NCBI RefSeq assembly: GCF_001276715.1
Contig: NZ_LIUQ01000028.1
Location: 26,071-90,070 of the forward strand
DNA length: 64,000 nucleotides
Direction: 5' to 3'
Origin: Planktothricoides sp. SR001
Lineage (GTDB): Bacteria; Cyanobacteriota; Cyanobacteriia; Cyanobacteriales; Laspinemataceae
The stretch's first letter is position 1. Each line of letters starts with the position of its first letter. The position numbers and the translations under genes are program-made. The notes under the pieces were generated by a model, which searched no databases, had not been told where the DNA came from, and saw nothing but the letters and a program-made list of their open reading frames with translations. This document shows positions 1 through 7,883 of the stretch, piece after piece.

Positions 1-593
1 CCTGCATGAAAATAGTCATCTAAAATAATCACACCTCCTTTTTCTAAGCAATTGTAGGCATTTCTTAGGTCAATTTCAGTTGCCTCACTGGTATGACAAC
101 CGTCAACGCTAAAAATCCGCATTTTTTTTCCCTTTACTTTATTGAGGTAATCTTGGGACGTACATTTTTCTGAGTTTACCTGCAATATTTTTATAGAATC
201 TAATTGGCCGGGTAAATATTTTCTGATGTTGTCTAAAAAAATATTATAATCACCTATTACACCGTCGTAATCTGGTTTGGGAGACGCAAAAATATCAACA
301 GCTAAAGCTAATTCACCAGGCTTACACAGAGAGCTAAGAGGTATAAAGCTTTTCCCACGAGATATTCCTATTTCCGCTAAGTTGCCTCTGATTCCGTGTT
401 TTTCCTGATAATAATTTATGCAAAAATAGACCGGAACATAATTTCGATGAAACGATCCCTGAATTTTCTCAAAATCCTCCATATACTTGGAGATTTCCGA
501 TATCGGATCTATCGGTTGTAAATTTGCTCTAATTTCTGCTAATCGAAGCTGCGATCGCTCTAAGTCGGCCTGAATTTCTTCTATCTTTGCCAC
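1..593 (-). CDS. Class I SAM-dependent methyltransferase, 3' end outside window
   Basis: Open to the window edge, so only the N-terminal part is present (about 197 residues). I translated it by hand from a GTG at 593 preceded by AAGGAG nine bases upstream. The first 25 residues form a short coiled coil (LERSQLRL). Then come motifs of the methyltransferase family 24 fold: NLAEIGISRGKS (SAM-binding glycine-rich loop), LALAVDIF, IFSVDGCH and GGVIILDDYFH. Such enzymes often sit in glycan or natural-product loci. Here the gene lies next to a broken fatty acyl-AMP ligase, which fits a decayed biosynthetic region. The substrate cannot be read from the sequence. Confidence 0.75.
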   Translation of the reverse strand, partial: MAKIEEIQADLERSQLRLAEIRANLQPIDPISEISKYMEDFEKIQGSFHRNYVPVYFCINYYQEKHGIRGNLAEIGISRGKSFIPLSSLCKPGELALAVDIFASPKPDYDGVIGDYNIFLDNIRKYLPGQLDSIKILQVNSEKCTSQDYLNKVKGKKMRIFSVDGCHTSEATEIDLRNAYNCLEKGGVIILDDYFHA

Positions 594-600
594 AGCGTAA

Positions 601-768
601 TTCTCCTTTGGGATTAGATTTTTGGTTTTTAATATACTCTAAAAAAGCTTTGATTTGGGAGAGTCGGGAATGCGATCGCTCTAATTCTACCTGAACTTCT
701 TGCAGTCTTTTTTCTCCAGGGGAAATGCAAGATTTATTCCAGAGAGGCGATCGCTCTGGCTTTACCAT
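601..768 (-). pseudogene. Coiled-coil remnant upstream of the methyltransferase
   Basis: This frame encodes a segment (LQEVQVELERSHSRLSQIK) closely resembling the coiled coil at the start of the downstream methyltransferase (EEIQADLERSQLRLAEIR), but in a different reading frame. It looks like a second copy of the heptad block, or the original start of the methyltransferase, now cut off by a frame change. The ATG at 768 lies inside the acyl-AMP ligase fragment and is probably not a real start. No independent function is suggested. Confidence 0.4.
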
Positions 769-895
769 CTAACTGCCGATATGTCAAGGTATTTTCTGGC
801 GTTTCCCCATTTGCCAGAAAAGTATAGGCGATGCGATCGGGCTGACGGGATGCCCGCTCTCGGAGTAAACTAATTAATGTGGTGCGATCGCTCAT
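734..895 (-). pseudogene. N-terminal fragment of a fatty acyl-AMP ligase (FAAL)
   Basis: From an ATG at 895 behind an AGGAGGA ribosome binding site the frame reads 53 codons and then TAA. Pieces such as LISLLRERASRQPDRIAYTF and LTYRQLDGKARAIA match the start of fatty acyl-AMP ligases, the AMP-binding enzymes that load acyl chains onto polyketide/peptide synthases. A full enzyme has nearly 600 residues, so the adenylation core is missing. The match stops at ARAIA, encoded by a GCGATCGC (HIP1) octamer, after which unrelated coiled-coil coding sequence follows. I read this as a deletion scar of a lost natural-product locus. Confidence 0.7.
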
Positions 896-904
896 ATTAT
901 CCTC

Positions 905-1033
905 CTATTGTTCGGCAATTTTTTCTCTCACCCAAGGGCGAAATGCTTTCATAGTCTTATTGCGTCCTGAAATCTTACTCCGTTCTGGATACTCAGGAAT
1001 CACCTCACCCACAGGCAACCCTTTAACGCCCGA
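905..1033 (-). pseudogene. Orphan C-terminal coding remnant
   Basis: A 42-codon open stretch with no good start ends at a TAG ten bases before the acyl-AMP ligase ATG. It reads like a protein C-terminus (VGEVIPEYPERSK, AFRPWVREKIAEQ), and its stop almost touches the next ribosome binding site, as in an operon. A TGA closes the frame upstream, so the 5' part is lost. I do not recognise the family. Confidence 0.3.
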
Positions 1034-1091
1034 TCATAATTAAATCGGGTGCGGGAGGCAATAGGCGATCGCCCCTACTAATCCCTGACAG

Positions 1092-1436
1092 CTAAAAAGG
1101 GTTTTCGACCCCCGACGGGTGTAGTCTATTGAGAACTTCCAGTAAACCAACCGTTCCCACAAAAAAAGTGTACAACGCTGACTTCAGGGGATTTTTCCCT
1201 TGGGATTTCGCAGCAAATCCGGCAATTATGGCTTCAATAAAATGACTGATGAGAGCAAATTGGGCAAGGATAATCACCCATTTAAATGTGTCCATTTTCA
1301 ATATATCAGGTGGAGATTGATCTATAAAATTGCTAGTTAAATTCCAGGCTTCTAAAATAATTGCCCCACTAATTAGCAGGGTGGAAATTATCTTTATTGT
1401 TGGCAGCAAAATGGGGGCGATCGCAGTCCATTTCAT
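1092..1436 (-). CDS. Small membrane protein, three or four helices
   Basis: The start at 1436 is chosen because AGGAGGAATAGC precedes it; the longer frame from 1457 adds seven residues that overlap this site. The 114-residue product has hydrophobic segments near residues 5-32, 52-78 and 86-104, and a pattern HFIEAIIAGFAA...YTFFVGTVGLLEVL. That spacing of a His-x-x-Glu-Ala helix followed by a short loop and a YTF..G helix recalls the small TMEM254/Erg28-type membrane proteins, but the resemblance is weak and I would not assign a function. No operon partner is obvious. Confidence 0.6.
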   Translation of the reverse strand: MKWTAIAPILLPTIKIISTLLISGAIILEAWNLTSNFIDQSPPDILKMDTFKWVIILAQFALISHFIEAIIAGFAAKSQGKNPLKSALYTFFVGTVGLLEVLNRLHPSGVENPF

Positions 1437-1689
1437 GTTAGCTATTCCTCCTGACAATTATTCATTATTCATTATTCATTATCCATTAGGTGCGTTACGG
1501 CGGATACGATGTAGTTAAATAACAGATAATTAATTTGAACCACAGAGGCACAGAGGTTCACAGAGGTGAACACCGATAGGTGCGTTACGGCGGGAATCAA
1601 GGTTAGTTGTTTTTTGCTTAGGTTATTTGCCCGCCTAACGCACCCTACTTACTTCCGCTTTCCGCGTGAACGAATCGCACAATCAATTA

Positions 1690-3333
1690 TCAATTATCAA
1701 TTGTGTCCAAGCCTGAACCATAAGTCCAAGCATCGATCCGTCTTCGCCATTCATACTGTTGGGAAAGGGGCAAACGGTTGACCCAGGAATTTATTGCTTG
1801 ACCGACCGGACATAAAGCTGTATAAATTCCTAGGTTAATATAATGTTGCATCCAGTTGATTAAAGGCGGTAGTCCAACTTGGGGAATAATTTTGAATACT
1901 AATCCCGGTTGGGTAATAGACGTTTTCCATAAGGTTTTCGACAGTCCGCTAAATTGAACTACATCTTGTAAAAAAGGTTTGAGCACCGGATCTCCCAGGT
2001 CAGCCATTCCTTGAAATACTCCAGAAAGTAACTGGTTAATTTGATTCGGGGCAATTTTTTGTTCCACCGGCACCATCATCGCCCGTTGAAATAACCATGT
2101 TACGGAAAGATTGGGTTGGTAGGGCATTAATTCCCCTAGGGACTTTTGAGAAAGCAAATCGTTTTTTAGAGCATCATTGATTCCCTGGCTAAGACGTTTT
2201 AAGTGACGCAACATTGCGCCAAATCCGCCAAAACTCAACGGAGATTGTGCGCCACTACTATCCCCGACAAACAGTAACCGATCCCAGGGCGATCGCAGGG
2301 GACTTTGGCGATAGGAGGGGAAAAATCCAAACAAGGCGCGGACAAATTCCAGTTGATCTAAGGAAACATTTTGGTACTCTGGCAATAGGCGAAAATAGTC
2401 TTCAAATAAATCCGCCAAGGTGATTCGTTTGGGGTCAGCGTCGAGATAAGTAAATAAATAAGTGGTTCGCCCATCTTTGGCGGGGAATGCTTCCCAAAAA
2501 TACTGGCATTGATGGGCGATCGGGGTAAACGATACCATTAAATCCCCGGTATCATTCCGACTAAACCCTTTGGCACAAGTGCCGACGACTAAACAAACGC
2601 CATCGGGTTTTTGCCCTTGGCGTACTTGCCGGACAATAGGGGAAAAATGTCCCATGACATCAAGGATTAAGCGGCTGGTAAAAGTTTTGCCGAGAGGATT
2701 TTCGGCTTTTTTCGCGAAGTACGCCGATCCCCCAGCCCCTCCAGCCCCTGACGGTTGCCCTGGGGAAACCGTTGCTTGGACGAGTACGCCATTAGGATGA
2801 ATCACGGCACCGGAAAAAGCGGTTTGGGTAAAAAGTTGACCGCCCGCAGCCAGAAAGCGAGATTTAAGGGCTTCTAGGAGATAGACCGGATCTACCCCCA
2901 GGTTGAGGATATCTCTGACCCAAAATTCTGGGCTATCGGTAAATTTAATCCGGGCAGGGTTATATTCACTGGCGATCGCCTCTGCCAGTTCTTGATCGGT
3001 GAGCAGGCTGAGTTCTGACAACACTGTTAACTCTTGGCGAGAGATATTCCATTCTTGATCTCGTCCCCGCAACTCTCCCCGTTCCAGCAGGGCGACTCGC
3101 CAACCTTGTACCGCCAAAGCGGTGCCAATAAAAATCCCTAAAGTGCCTCCACAAATCACCACATCCCACTCTACAGAGTCTAGGGGTTCTGGGGCTTGAT
3201 GGATCGCCCCCTGACTAGGGGAGGAATTTTCCCGAAGCGATCGCCACAAATTATCAGCCCGTTGCAGTCCGGCGAATACATTACCGGGGAGTTGACCGAG
3301 AATTTTTTCTGTGAGGGTCATAAATCTTGACAT
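1690..3333 (-). CDS. cruP: CruP, lycopene-cyclase-like FAD flavoprotein
   Basis: This 547-residue flavoprotein has a Rossmann FAD motif near residue 58 (VVICGGTLGIFIGTALA), followed by ERGELRGRDQEWNISRQEL and later WVRDILNLGVDP. These signatures are typical of CruP, the paralogue of CruA lycopene cyclase conserved in cyanobacteria and plant plastids. Plant CruP has been reported to limit carotene epoxide accumulation under stress rather than act as the main lycopene cyclase; the cyanobacterial role is less clear. A second FAD contact (LLFVGDSSGAQSPLSFGGFG) lies near residue 350. Length is normal for the family. A start four codons later (3321) is also possible. It is transcribed alone. Confidence 0.85.
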   Translation of the reverse strand: MSRFMTLTEKILGQLPGNVFAGLQRADNLWRSLRENSSPSQGAIHQAPEPLDSVEWDVVICGGTLGIFIGTALAVQGWRVALLERGELRGRDQEWNISRQELTVLSELSLLTDQELAEAIASEYNPARIKFTDSPEFWVRDILNLGVDPVYLLEALKSRFLAAGGQLFTQTAFSGAVIHPNGVLVQATVSPGQPSGAGGAGGSAYFAKKAENPLGKTFTSRLILDVMGHFSPIVRQVRQGQKPDGVCLVVGTCAKGFSRNDTGDLMVSFTPIAHQCQYFWEAFPAKDGRTTYLFTYLDADPKRITLADLFEDYFRLLPEYQNVSLDQLEFVRALFGFFPSYRQSPLRSPWDRLLFVGDSSGAQSPLSFGGFGAMLRHLKRLSQGINDALKNDLLSQKSLGELMPYQPNLSVTWLFQRAMMVPVEQKIAPNQINQLLSGVFQGMADLGDPVLKPFLQDVVQFSGLSKTLWKTSITQPGLVFKIIPQVGLPPLINWMQHYINLGIYTALCPVGQAINSWVNRLPLSQQYEWRRRIDAWTYGSGLDTIDN

Positions 3334-3409
3334 TTGTCTTATGTTAATTGCAAGTTACCAGAACGAATAAGCAATAACAAATCACCAAGGTTATATCAGG
3401 TTATATTTT

Positions 3410-4594
3410 TTAATGATTAACGGTTGATAGGGGATGATTTTCCTTGATGACAGTTGATGAATTAACTGAATTAACTGAATTAACTAAACTTTCTCTTTGG
3501 GTTTCTGATTGGGGCAACCGAATCAAAAAAGTTGTGCCGGCGGAATTAGATGTAAAGGAAATATCCCCACCATGAGCATTAATAATTGAACGGACGATCG
3601 CGGTTCCCAAGCCAGTCCCCCCGCGTTTACCATAAGTGACAAATGCATCAAATAAGCGATCTTGAATTTCCGGGGGAATTCCCGGCCCATTATCGGTAAT
3701 TTTTAAACTAACCCATTGATTTTCTTCGCTGGCAGTAACTTCAATTATACCTCCTTTACCGTCAAAAGCATCTACCGCATTGACGATTAAATTTTGCAAC
3801 ACCCGGATTAATTTATTTTCATCTGCCCACAAAACAATTTCATCAACTCCAGCCACCACAAAATCCACCTTGGCATCTTTTAAATAAATCCGATTCAGCC
3901 TTTCAAACTTGGCTAATATTTCCGATAAATTTACGGGTTTTTTTTGTAAGGTGGAAGTTCCCCGCGTAAATTCTAATAATTCTTCTGCCATGCCCAACAT
4001 TCGGGTAACTTGGGTTTCAATTAAATAGCACCATTCCTGGGTTTCTTCATCATCTTGATGAATATCTCTAATCATAGAACTGGATAACTGAATTCCCGTA
4101 AAAGGGCTTTTAAAATCATGGACAATGGCGTTGACCATTTCTCCAATTAACGCCATTTTTTGTTTGTGCATAATTTCATGCACATATTGATCGGTGGTAA
4201 TCCGCAGATATTGAATAACGTGAGAAAATAATTTCATCACTACATTACCGGGGGTTCGCTCCAAAATATTCATGAGTTGATCGCAGGGTATTTTGGCCAA
4301 TACAGTTTCACCTCTACAAATAGCCCTAGCACTCCGAGGTTGTCCATCTAGTACCCCAAATTCACCAAAAAAATCGTTGGGATGCGACCAAGCAATCGTT
4401 TGGTACTGATTTGGTCCAAGGGATTTGCTAAATTCGACTTCACCCGCTAATACCAGGTATAAGCTATCTGGGATTTCATTTTCTTCAAAAACTAGCATTC
4501 CATCTTGAAAGCTTCTTACCGTAGCGACCTGACAAAGTTCGGTAGCTTGTTCTTCTTGAAAATACAAAATAAATCTATGTGATTTTAAGTCCAT
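3410..4594 (-). CDS. Histidine kinase with N-terminal cyclic-nucleotide-binding domain
   Basis: Residues 10-130 form a cNMP-binding/CRP-type beta roll (SLYLVLAGEVEF, FGEFGVLDGQPRSARA). The kinase follows with H159 in VHDFKSPFTGIQ, an N box (NLIVNAVDAF), a G1 box (DNGPGIPP) and a G2 box (GGTGLGTAIV). No receiver domain is attached and no response regulator is adjacent, so its partner is unknown. I chose ATG 4594 because the domain begins there; an upstream ATG at 4654 would add 20 residues through a HIP1 site. The last 30 residues are low complexity (NSVNSVNS), caused by a short repeat of TTAACTGAA. Confidence 0.85.
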   Translation of the reverse strand: MDLKSHRFILYFQEEQATELCQVATVRSFQDGMLVFEENEIPDSLYLVLAGEVEFSKSLGPNQYQTIAWSHPNDFFGEFGVLDGQPRSARAICRGETVLAKIPCDQLMNILERTPGNVVMKLFSHVIQYLRITTDQYVHEIMHKQKMALIGEMVNAIVHDFKSPFTGIQLSSSMIRDIHQDDEETQEWCYLIETQVTRMLGMAEELLEFTRGTSTLQKKPVNLSEILAKFERLNRIYLKDAKVDFVVAGVDEIVLWADENKLIRVLQNLIVNAVDAFDGKGGIIEVTASEENQWVSLKITDNGPGIPPEIQDRLFDAFVTYGKRGGTGLGTAIVRSIINAHGGDISFTSNSAGTTFLIRLPQSETQRESLVNSVNSVNSSTVIKENHPLSTVNH

Positions 4595-4834
4595 GTCCCA
4601 TATCCCCAATTGAACTTTTGATTTGACAGTGATTCGGCGATCGCCCGCCCCCAATTAGTTGGTCAAGTCAGCGGTTAAGGTTTGAATATTCAGAGATCGG
4701 TCACTTGCCGACAAAACCGATTAAACCTGAGAGAATAGGCAGAGAATAGGCGATGAAAAAAACCTTTTGCCTTACAAGTGACTAAAGCGGAGATAGCTGA
4801 TCGCCTATCAATGTGACATCAGATCCCTAGATCT

Positions 4835-4916
4835 AAACTCTCTAAACTCTCTGAACTCTCTGAACTCTCTGAACTCTCTGAACTCTCTGAACTCTCTGAA
4901 CTCTCTGAACTCTCTC
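4835..4916. repeat. 9-bp tandem repeat (AACTCTCTG)n
   Basis: About nine head-to-tail copies of a 9-bp unit, the first two slightly different (AAACTCTCT). They lie in a geneless stretch between the kinase start and an intrinsic terminator. This is a short tandemly repeated repeat; no ORF runs through it. Confidence 0.95.
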
Positions 4917-4968
4917 AAATCTAAAGATATCTCGATTTTGACCTGATAGATCGTATTATTGCACCGTT

Positions 4969-5007
4969 CCCTAGAAGAGTGAAGTTAACGCTTCTGGGGA
5001 TTTTTTT
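4969..5007 (+). terminator. Intrinsic terminator without an obvious upstream gene
   Basis: Nine-bp stem CCCTAGAAG / CTTCTGGGG (one G-T pair) with a 13-base loop, followed by A and seven T. It reads on the plus strand, yet no plus-strand gene precedes it for several kilobases, so it may end a small RNA starting within 4.66-4.95 kb. Confidence 0.65.
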
Positions 5008-5055
5008 CTGAGGATTCTCCCTGGGGCTCCTCAATGTCTGGAGCGATCGCACCGA

Positions 5056-5283
5056 TTACAGACTTGACCCCAAGCCGATCACTTCAGAATGATTAATAGA
5101 CAATTCTGGACTGATAGACCGGGATTGTGGATCCCCAACCGATGGCGGTCGATCCCCCCAACCGATGGCGGATCCACCGCCATAGGCTTTGCACGAATTT
5201 TGCCAAAATTGTCTAATTTTTTCTCTTACAGCGGTTATCATAAATTTTTGATAAATTTTTGATAACTCTAATTTTATAGCCAT
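5056..5283 (-). CDS. Doubtful small ORF, 75 aa
   Basis: A 75-codon frame with a lysine-rich N-terminus (MAIKLELSKIYQKF) and a low-complexity, Gly/Ser/Pro-rich second half. The latter is encoded by a short duplicated stretch containing ATCCCCCCAACCGATGGCGG, so it is probably not conserved protein. No recognisable domain and no clear ribosome binding site. Listed for completeness; it may be non-coding. Confidence 0.2.
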   Translation of the reverse strand: MAIKLELSKIYQKFMITAVREKIRQFWQNSCKAYGGGSAIGWGDRPPSVGDPQSRSISPELSINHSEVIGLGSSL

Positions 5284-5812
5284 CTAATTTTAGGATTCTC
5301 TGTCGCCTCAATTGTGTTGATTTGACAAAGTTCCTCAGTAAAAATACAGAAATGGCTCTAGTAGTAATTTGCGTATTTTTATCGATGACATTTATCTCTG
5401 AGTACGGAGATAATTAGAATATAAAATAGAATCTTTTTGCCATTTTTTATGCTGGTATCTAGCCCCACTGATAAATCTGCCATTAAGATCAATGCTGTTG
5501 GCTCAGTAGTGATCTATTCTGCGTTTATTTTGACAACCATTTGTCTCAGCGCGATCGCCCTGGGAGTGGATCTCCAAGAAGCCCTCTGTAACGCTCCCTT
5601 ACTGCCGCCACCCACTGCTGATGTGCTGCCGCACCACCGCTGAGGATGAGCGTGGGGTGCTTCTGGGTACTTCTGGGTGCAAGGGACAAACAACAAATAA
5701 CCACCAACCACCAACAAATAACAAATAGCTCCATGACCTATATTCGCGGATGTCCACAGGCGATTAAAATAGATTCGGCATAAATTCGGCGCATAAGCTA
5801 GTAAAAAGAATC
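5284..5812. other. Spacer before the Hsp70-like gene
   Basis: No convincing gene. A 68-codon plus-strand frame at 5437-5643 has one hydrophobic stretch (VIYSAFILTTICLSAIALG) but ends in low-complexity proline-rich sequence. A simple repeat built on AACAAATAACCACCAACC lies at 5688-5728. The promoter of the Hsp70-like gene should lie in the last 100 bases; I could not fix its boxes. Confidence 0.5.
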
Positions 5813-7444
5813 ATGGCAGAAAACAATGCAGGCTACAATGCAGGCTACAATATTGGCCTTGATTTTGGCACCACGAACTCGATTATTTCTTATCTCGGCA
5901 CTACAGGGGAGCTAGAAGCGTTTCAGTATGGAGGTCCGAATGGGCATAAATATATTCCGTCTTTTATTACTTACGAAGATAATTTTATCGAGATTGGCAC
6001 CGCCGCCCGGACGACTGCCGCGAATCATCCGACGGTGGAAAGTTATGGCAATTTTAAGATGCGGTTGCCCATCGTGGAGCCAGAGTTGTTGACATTGAGC
6101 GATCGCGCCGACTCAAATCGGACTGCGGTCAGCGTCACCTCAGATTATCTGCGGGAATTGTTGATTTCCCCAGAAAATCCCTACAGTTTTATGACCCAAC
6201 AAGGGAGGATCGCCCGTTTAGTGGTGTCTGTCCCGGAAATTTGGCAACGGGATATTTACAACCGAGGTCGAGAATCTTTGCAAAAATTGATTCAAGATTT
6301 AGGATTGCCGTTAACTCAATTAGTCAGCGAACCTGTAGCGGCAGCGGCTTATTATACCTGGGAAATGCACCGACGGGCGATCGCTCAGAATCGCGATCTG
6401 TTCACCGGCAATTTACTGGTTTGTGACATGGGAGGCGGCACGTTTGATGTGAGTCTTTGTCGCATTTATGGCAACAATAAAGTGGAAGTGCTTTATTTCG
6501 ATGGTCAAGGCGATCGCGGACTAGAATCGGCGGGGGTGGCTTTCGATCGCCGTTGCGTCCAACAAGCTTATAGGGAAAAACATGGGGTCACATTAGATGA
6601 AAATAGTCCCGAATTTATGCGCTTATTAGCGGAGTTTGAAGCGGTAAAAATTGGCTCTCATGGACGAGTTACCCGCAAACTGCTGAACTGCCTGAAAGCC
6701 CCGGATATTTATGACTCACAAGTGATTTATGTCTTTGGCGGCGGTTATTCCGTCACTTATGCTCAGGTGACGGAAGCATTTGCGGCGATCGCCCAGGGAA
6801 TTGAAGCGGTAATTCACCGGCTGAACCATTGGTTTACCCAACAAAATCAAACCATTGACAGACTATTTTTAGTTGGGGGATTTTCTCAATTTTTATTAGT
6901 GGAAAAAACTATTCGCAATGCCCTGGGAATTTCTCAAGAAGACGAGCGCTTTGACCGCAATTTTAATATTACCAATAGTGCTTATGCTATTTCTTATGGT
7001 GCTTGTTTAATTGCCAATGGTTTAGTCGATCCCACGGAAAAATATGTGCATAGTCTGGGAATTGTCGTCGATACGATTAACTCGGAAGCAGAACGAGAGG
7101 AGCGATATATTACCCTAGTGCAAGGGGGCAGAAATTTAACGGAATTAGCTCAACCCCAGTTTGCCGATATTCCGCCGTTATTTACTTTCCATGATGAACC
7201 CTTGACCTTGACCCTTTGGGTCGATCCTCAGTCTAAAGGCACTCGGTTTAAAGATATGTTGCCGGATATTATCAAATTACCCAGTTCTAGCCCTAACGAT
7301 CAATGGCGAGTGGGCATGAGGGTGGATCGATCGCAAATTTGTTATTTGGTGATTGCCGATATGTTAGGGAAAAAACGGGTGGAATATGAGCTAGGAAATG
7401 CGATCGCGAAAATGTTTCCCGGTTTTGTCTTAATTGAATCTTAG
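5813..7444 (+). CDS. Hsp70-family (DnaK-like) ATPase
   Basis: A 543-residue protein with the actin/Hsp70 fold: phosphate 1 loop IGLDFGTTNSIISYLG (about residues 13-28), SEPVAAAAYYTWE, phosphate 2 loop CDMGGGTFDVSL around D205, and adenosine loop LVGGFSQFLLVE near residue 353. It lacks a normal DnaK peptide-binding domain and lid; the last 130 residues are a short distinct domain. It is thus closer to the stand-alone Hsp70-like ATPases of cyanobacteria (YegD-like) than to DnaK. The first dozen residues repeat NAGY. Likely a cytoplasmic chaperone-like ATPase of unknown client. It is monocistronic, with repeat-rich DNA downstream. Confidence 0.85.
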   Translation: MAENNAGYNAGYNIGLDFGTTNSIISYLGTTGELEAFQYGGPNGHKYIPSFITYEDNFIEIGTAARTTAANHPTVESYGNFKMRLPIVEPELLTLSDRADSNRTAVSVTSDYLRELLISPENPYSFMTQQGRIARLVVSVPEIWQRDIYNRGRESLQKLIQDLGLPLTQLVSEPVAAAAYYTWEMHRRAIAQNRDLFTGNLLVCDMGGGTFDVSLCRIYGNNKVEVLYFDGQGDRGLESAGVAFDRRCVQQAYREKHGVTLDENSPEFMRLLAEFEAVKIGSHGRVTRKLLNCLKAPDIYDSQVIYVFGGGYSVTYAQVTEAFAAIAQGIEAVIHRLNHWFTQQNQTIDRLFLVGGFSQFLLVEKTIRNALGISQEDERFDRNFNITNSAYAISYGACLIANGLVDPTEKYVHSLGIVVDTINSEAEREERYITLVQGGRNLTELAQPQFADIPPLFTFHDEPLTLTLWVDPQSKGTRFKDMLPDIIKLPSSSPNDQWRVGMRVDRSQICYLVIADMLGKKRVEYELGNAIAKMFPGFVLIES

Positions 7445-7491
7445 GCTCCCTGATAGATCCCCGATCGTTTAAGCGATCGCTGTTTAATTTG

Positions 7492-7565
7492 GCCGATTAA
7501 TTTTACCGATTAATTTTGCCGATTAATTTTGCCGATTAATTTTACCGATTAATTTGGCCGATTTA
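7492..7565. repeat. 13-bp tandem repeat (G/A)CCGATTAATTTT
   Basis: Five full copies and one partial copy of a 13-bp unit, 47 bases after the Hsp70-like gene stop. Confidence 0.95.
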
Positions 7566-7740
7566 TTGTGCCAAGCATTTTTCATCTAATTTTTACGGAG
7601 AATAGCGGTAAGACAGAGATTAAAACCGTATAAATACTGATGTTATCGGCATAGTTAATCGTATATAATGATAGTAAATCACTATCTTGGAAAGGCTCTT
7701 TAAACCGGGTCATATTTGGAAATAAACCCGGAGAAAATTT

Positions 7741-7828
7741 GCCGTGAGTTATTGCCGTGAGTTATTGCCGTGAGTTATTGCCGTGAGTTATTGCCGTGAG
7801 TTATTGCCGTGAGTTATTGCCGTGAGTT
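7741..7828. repeat. 13-bp tandem repeat GCCGTGAGTTATT, about seven copies
   Basis: Nearly perfect head-to-tail copies that end about 55 bases before the start of the large MHYT kinase, so they lie in its probable 5' untranslated region or promoter. The unit length equals that of the different repeat at 7492-7565. Confidence 0.95.
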
Positions 7829-7883
7829 GTCAGATCGGAATAGAGACTAATTTTCAGAAAATGATTCTGTGGGTAAACAATAA

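Noticed and set aside
1566..1781. Plus-strand 71-codon frame after the small membrane protein
   Set aside because: It overlaps the end of cruP on the opposite strand and has no recognisable features.
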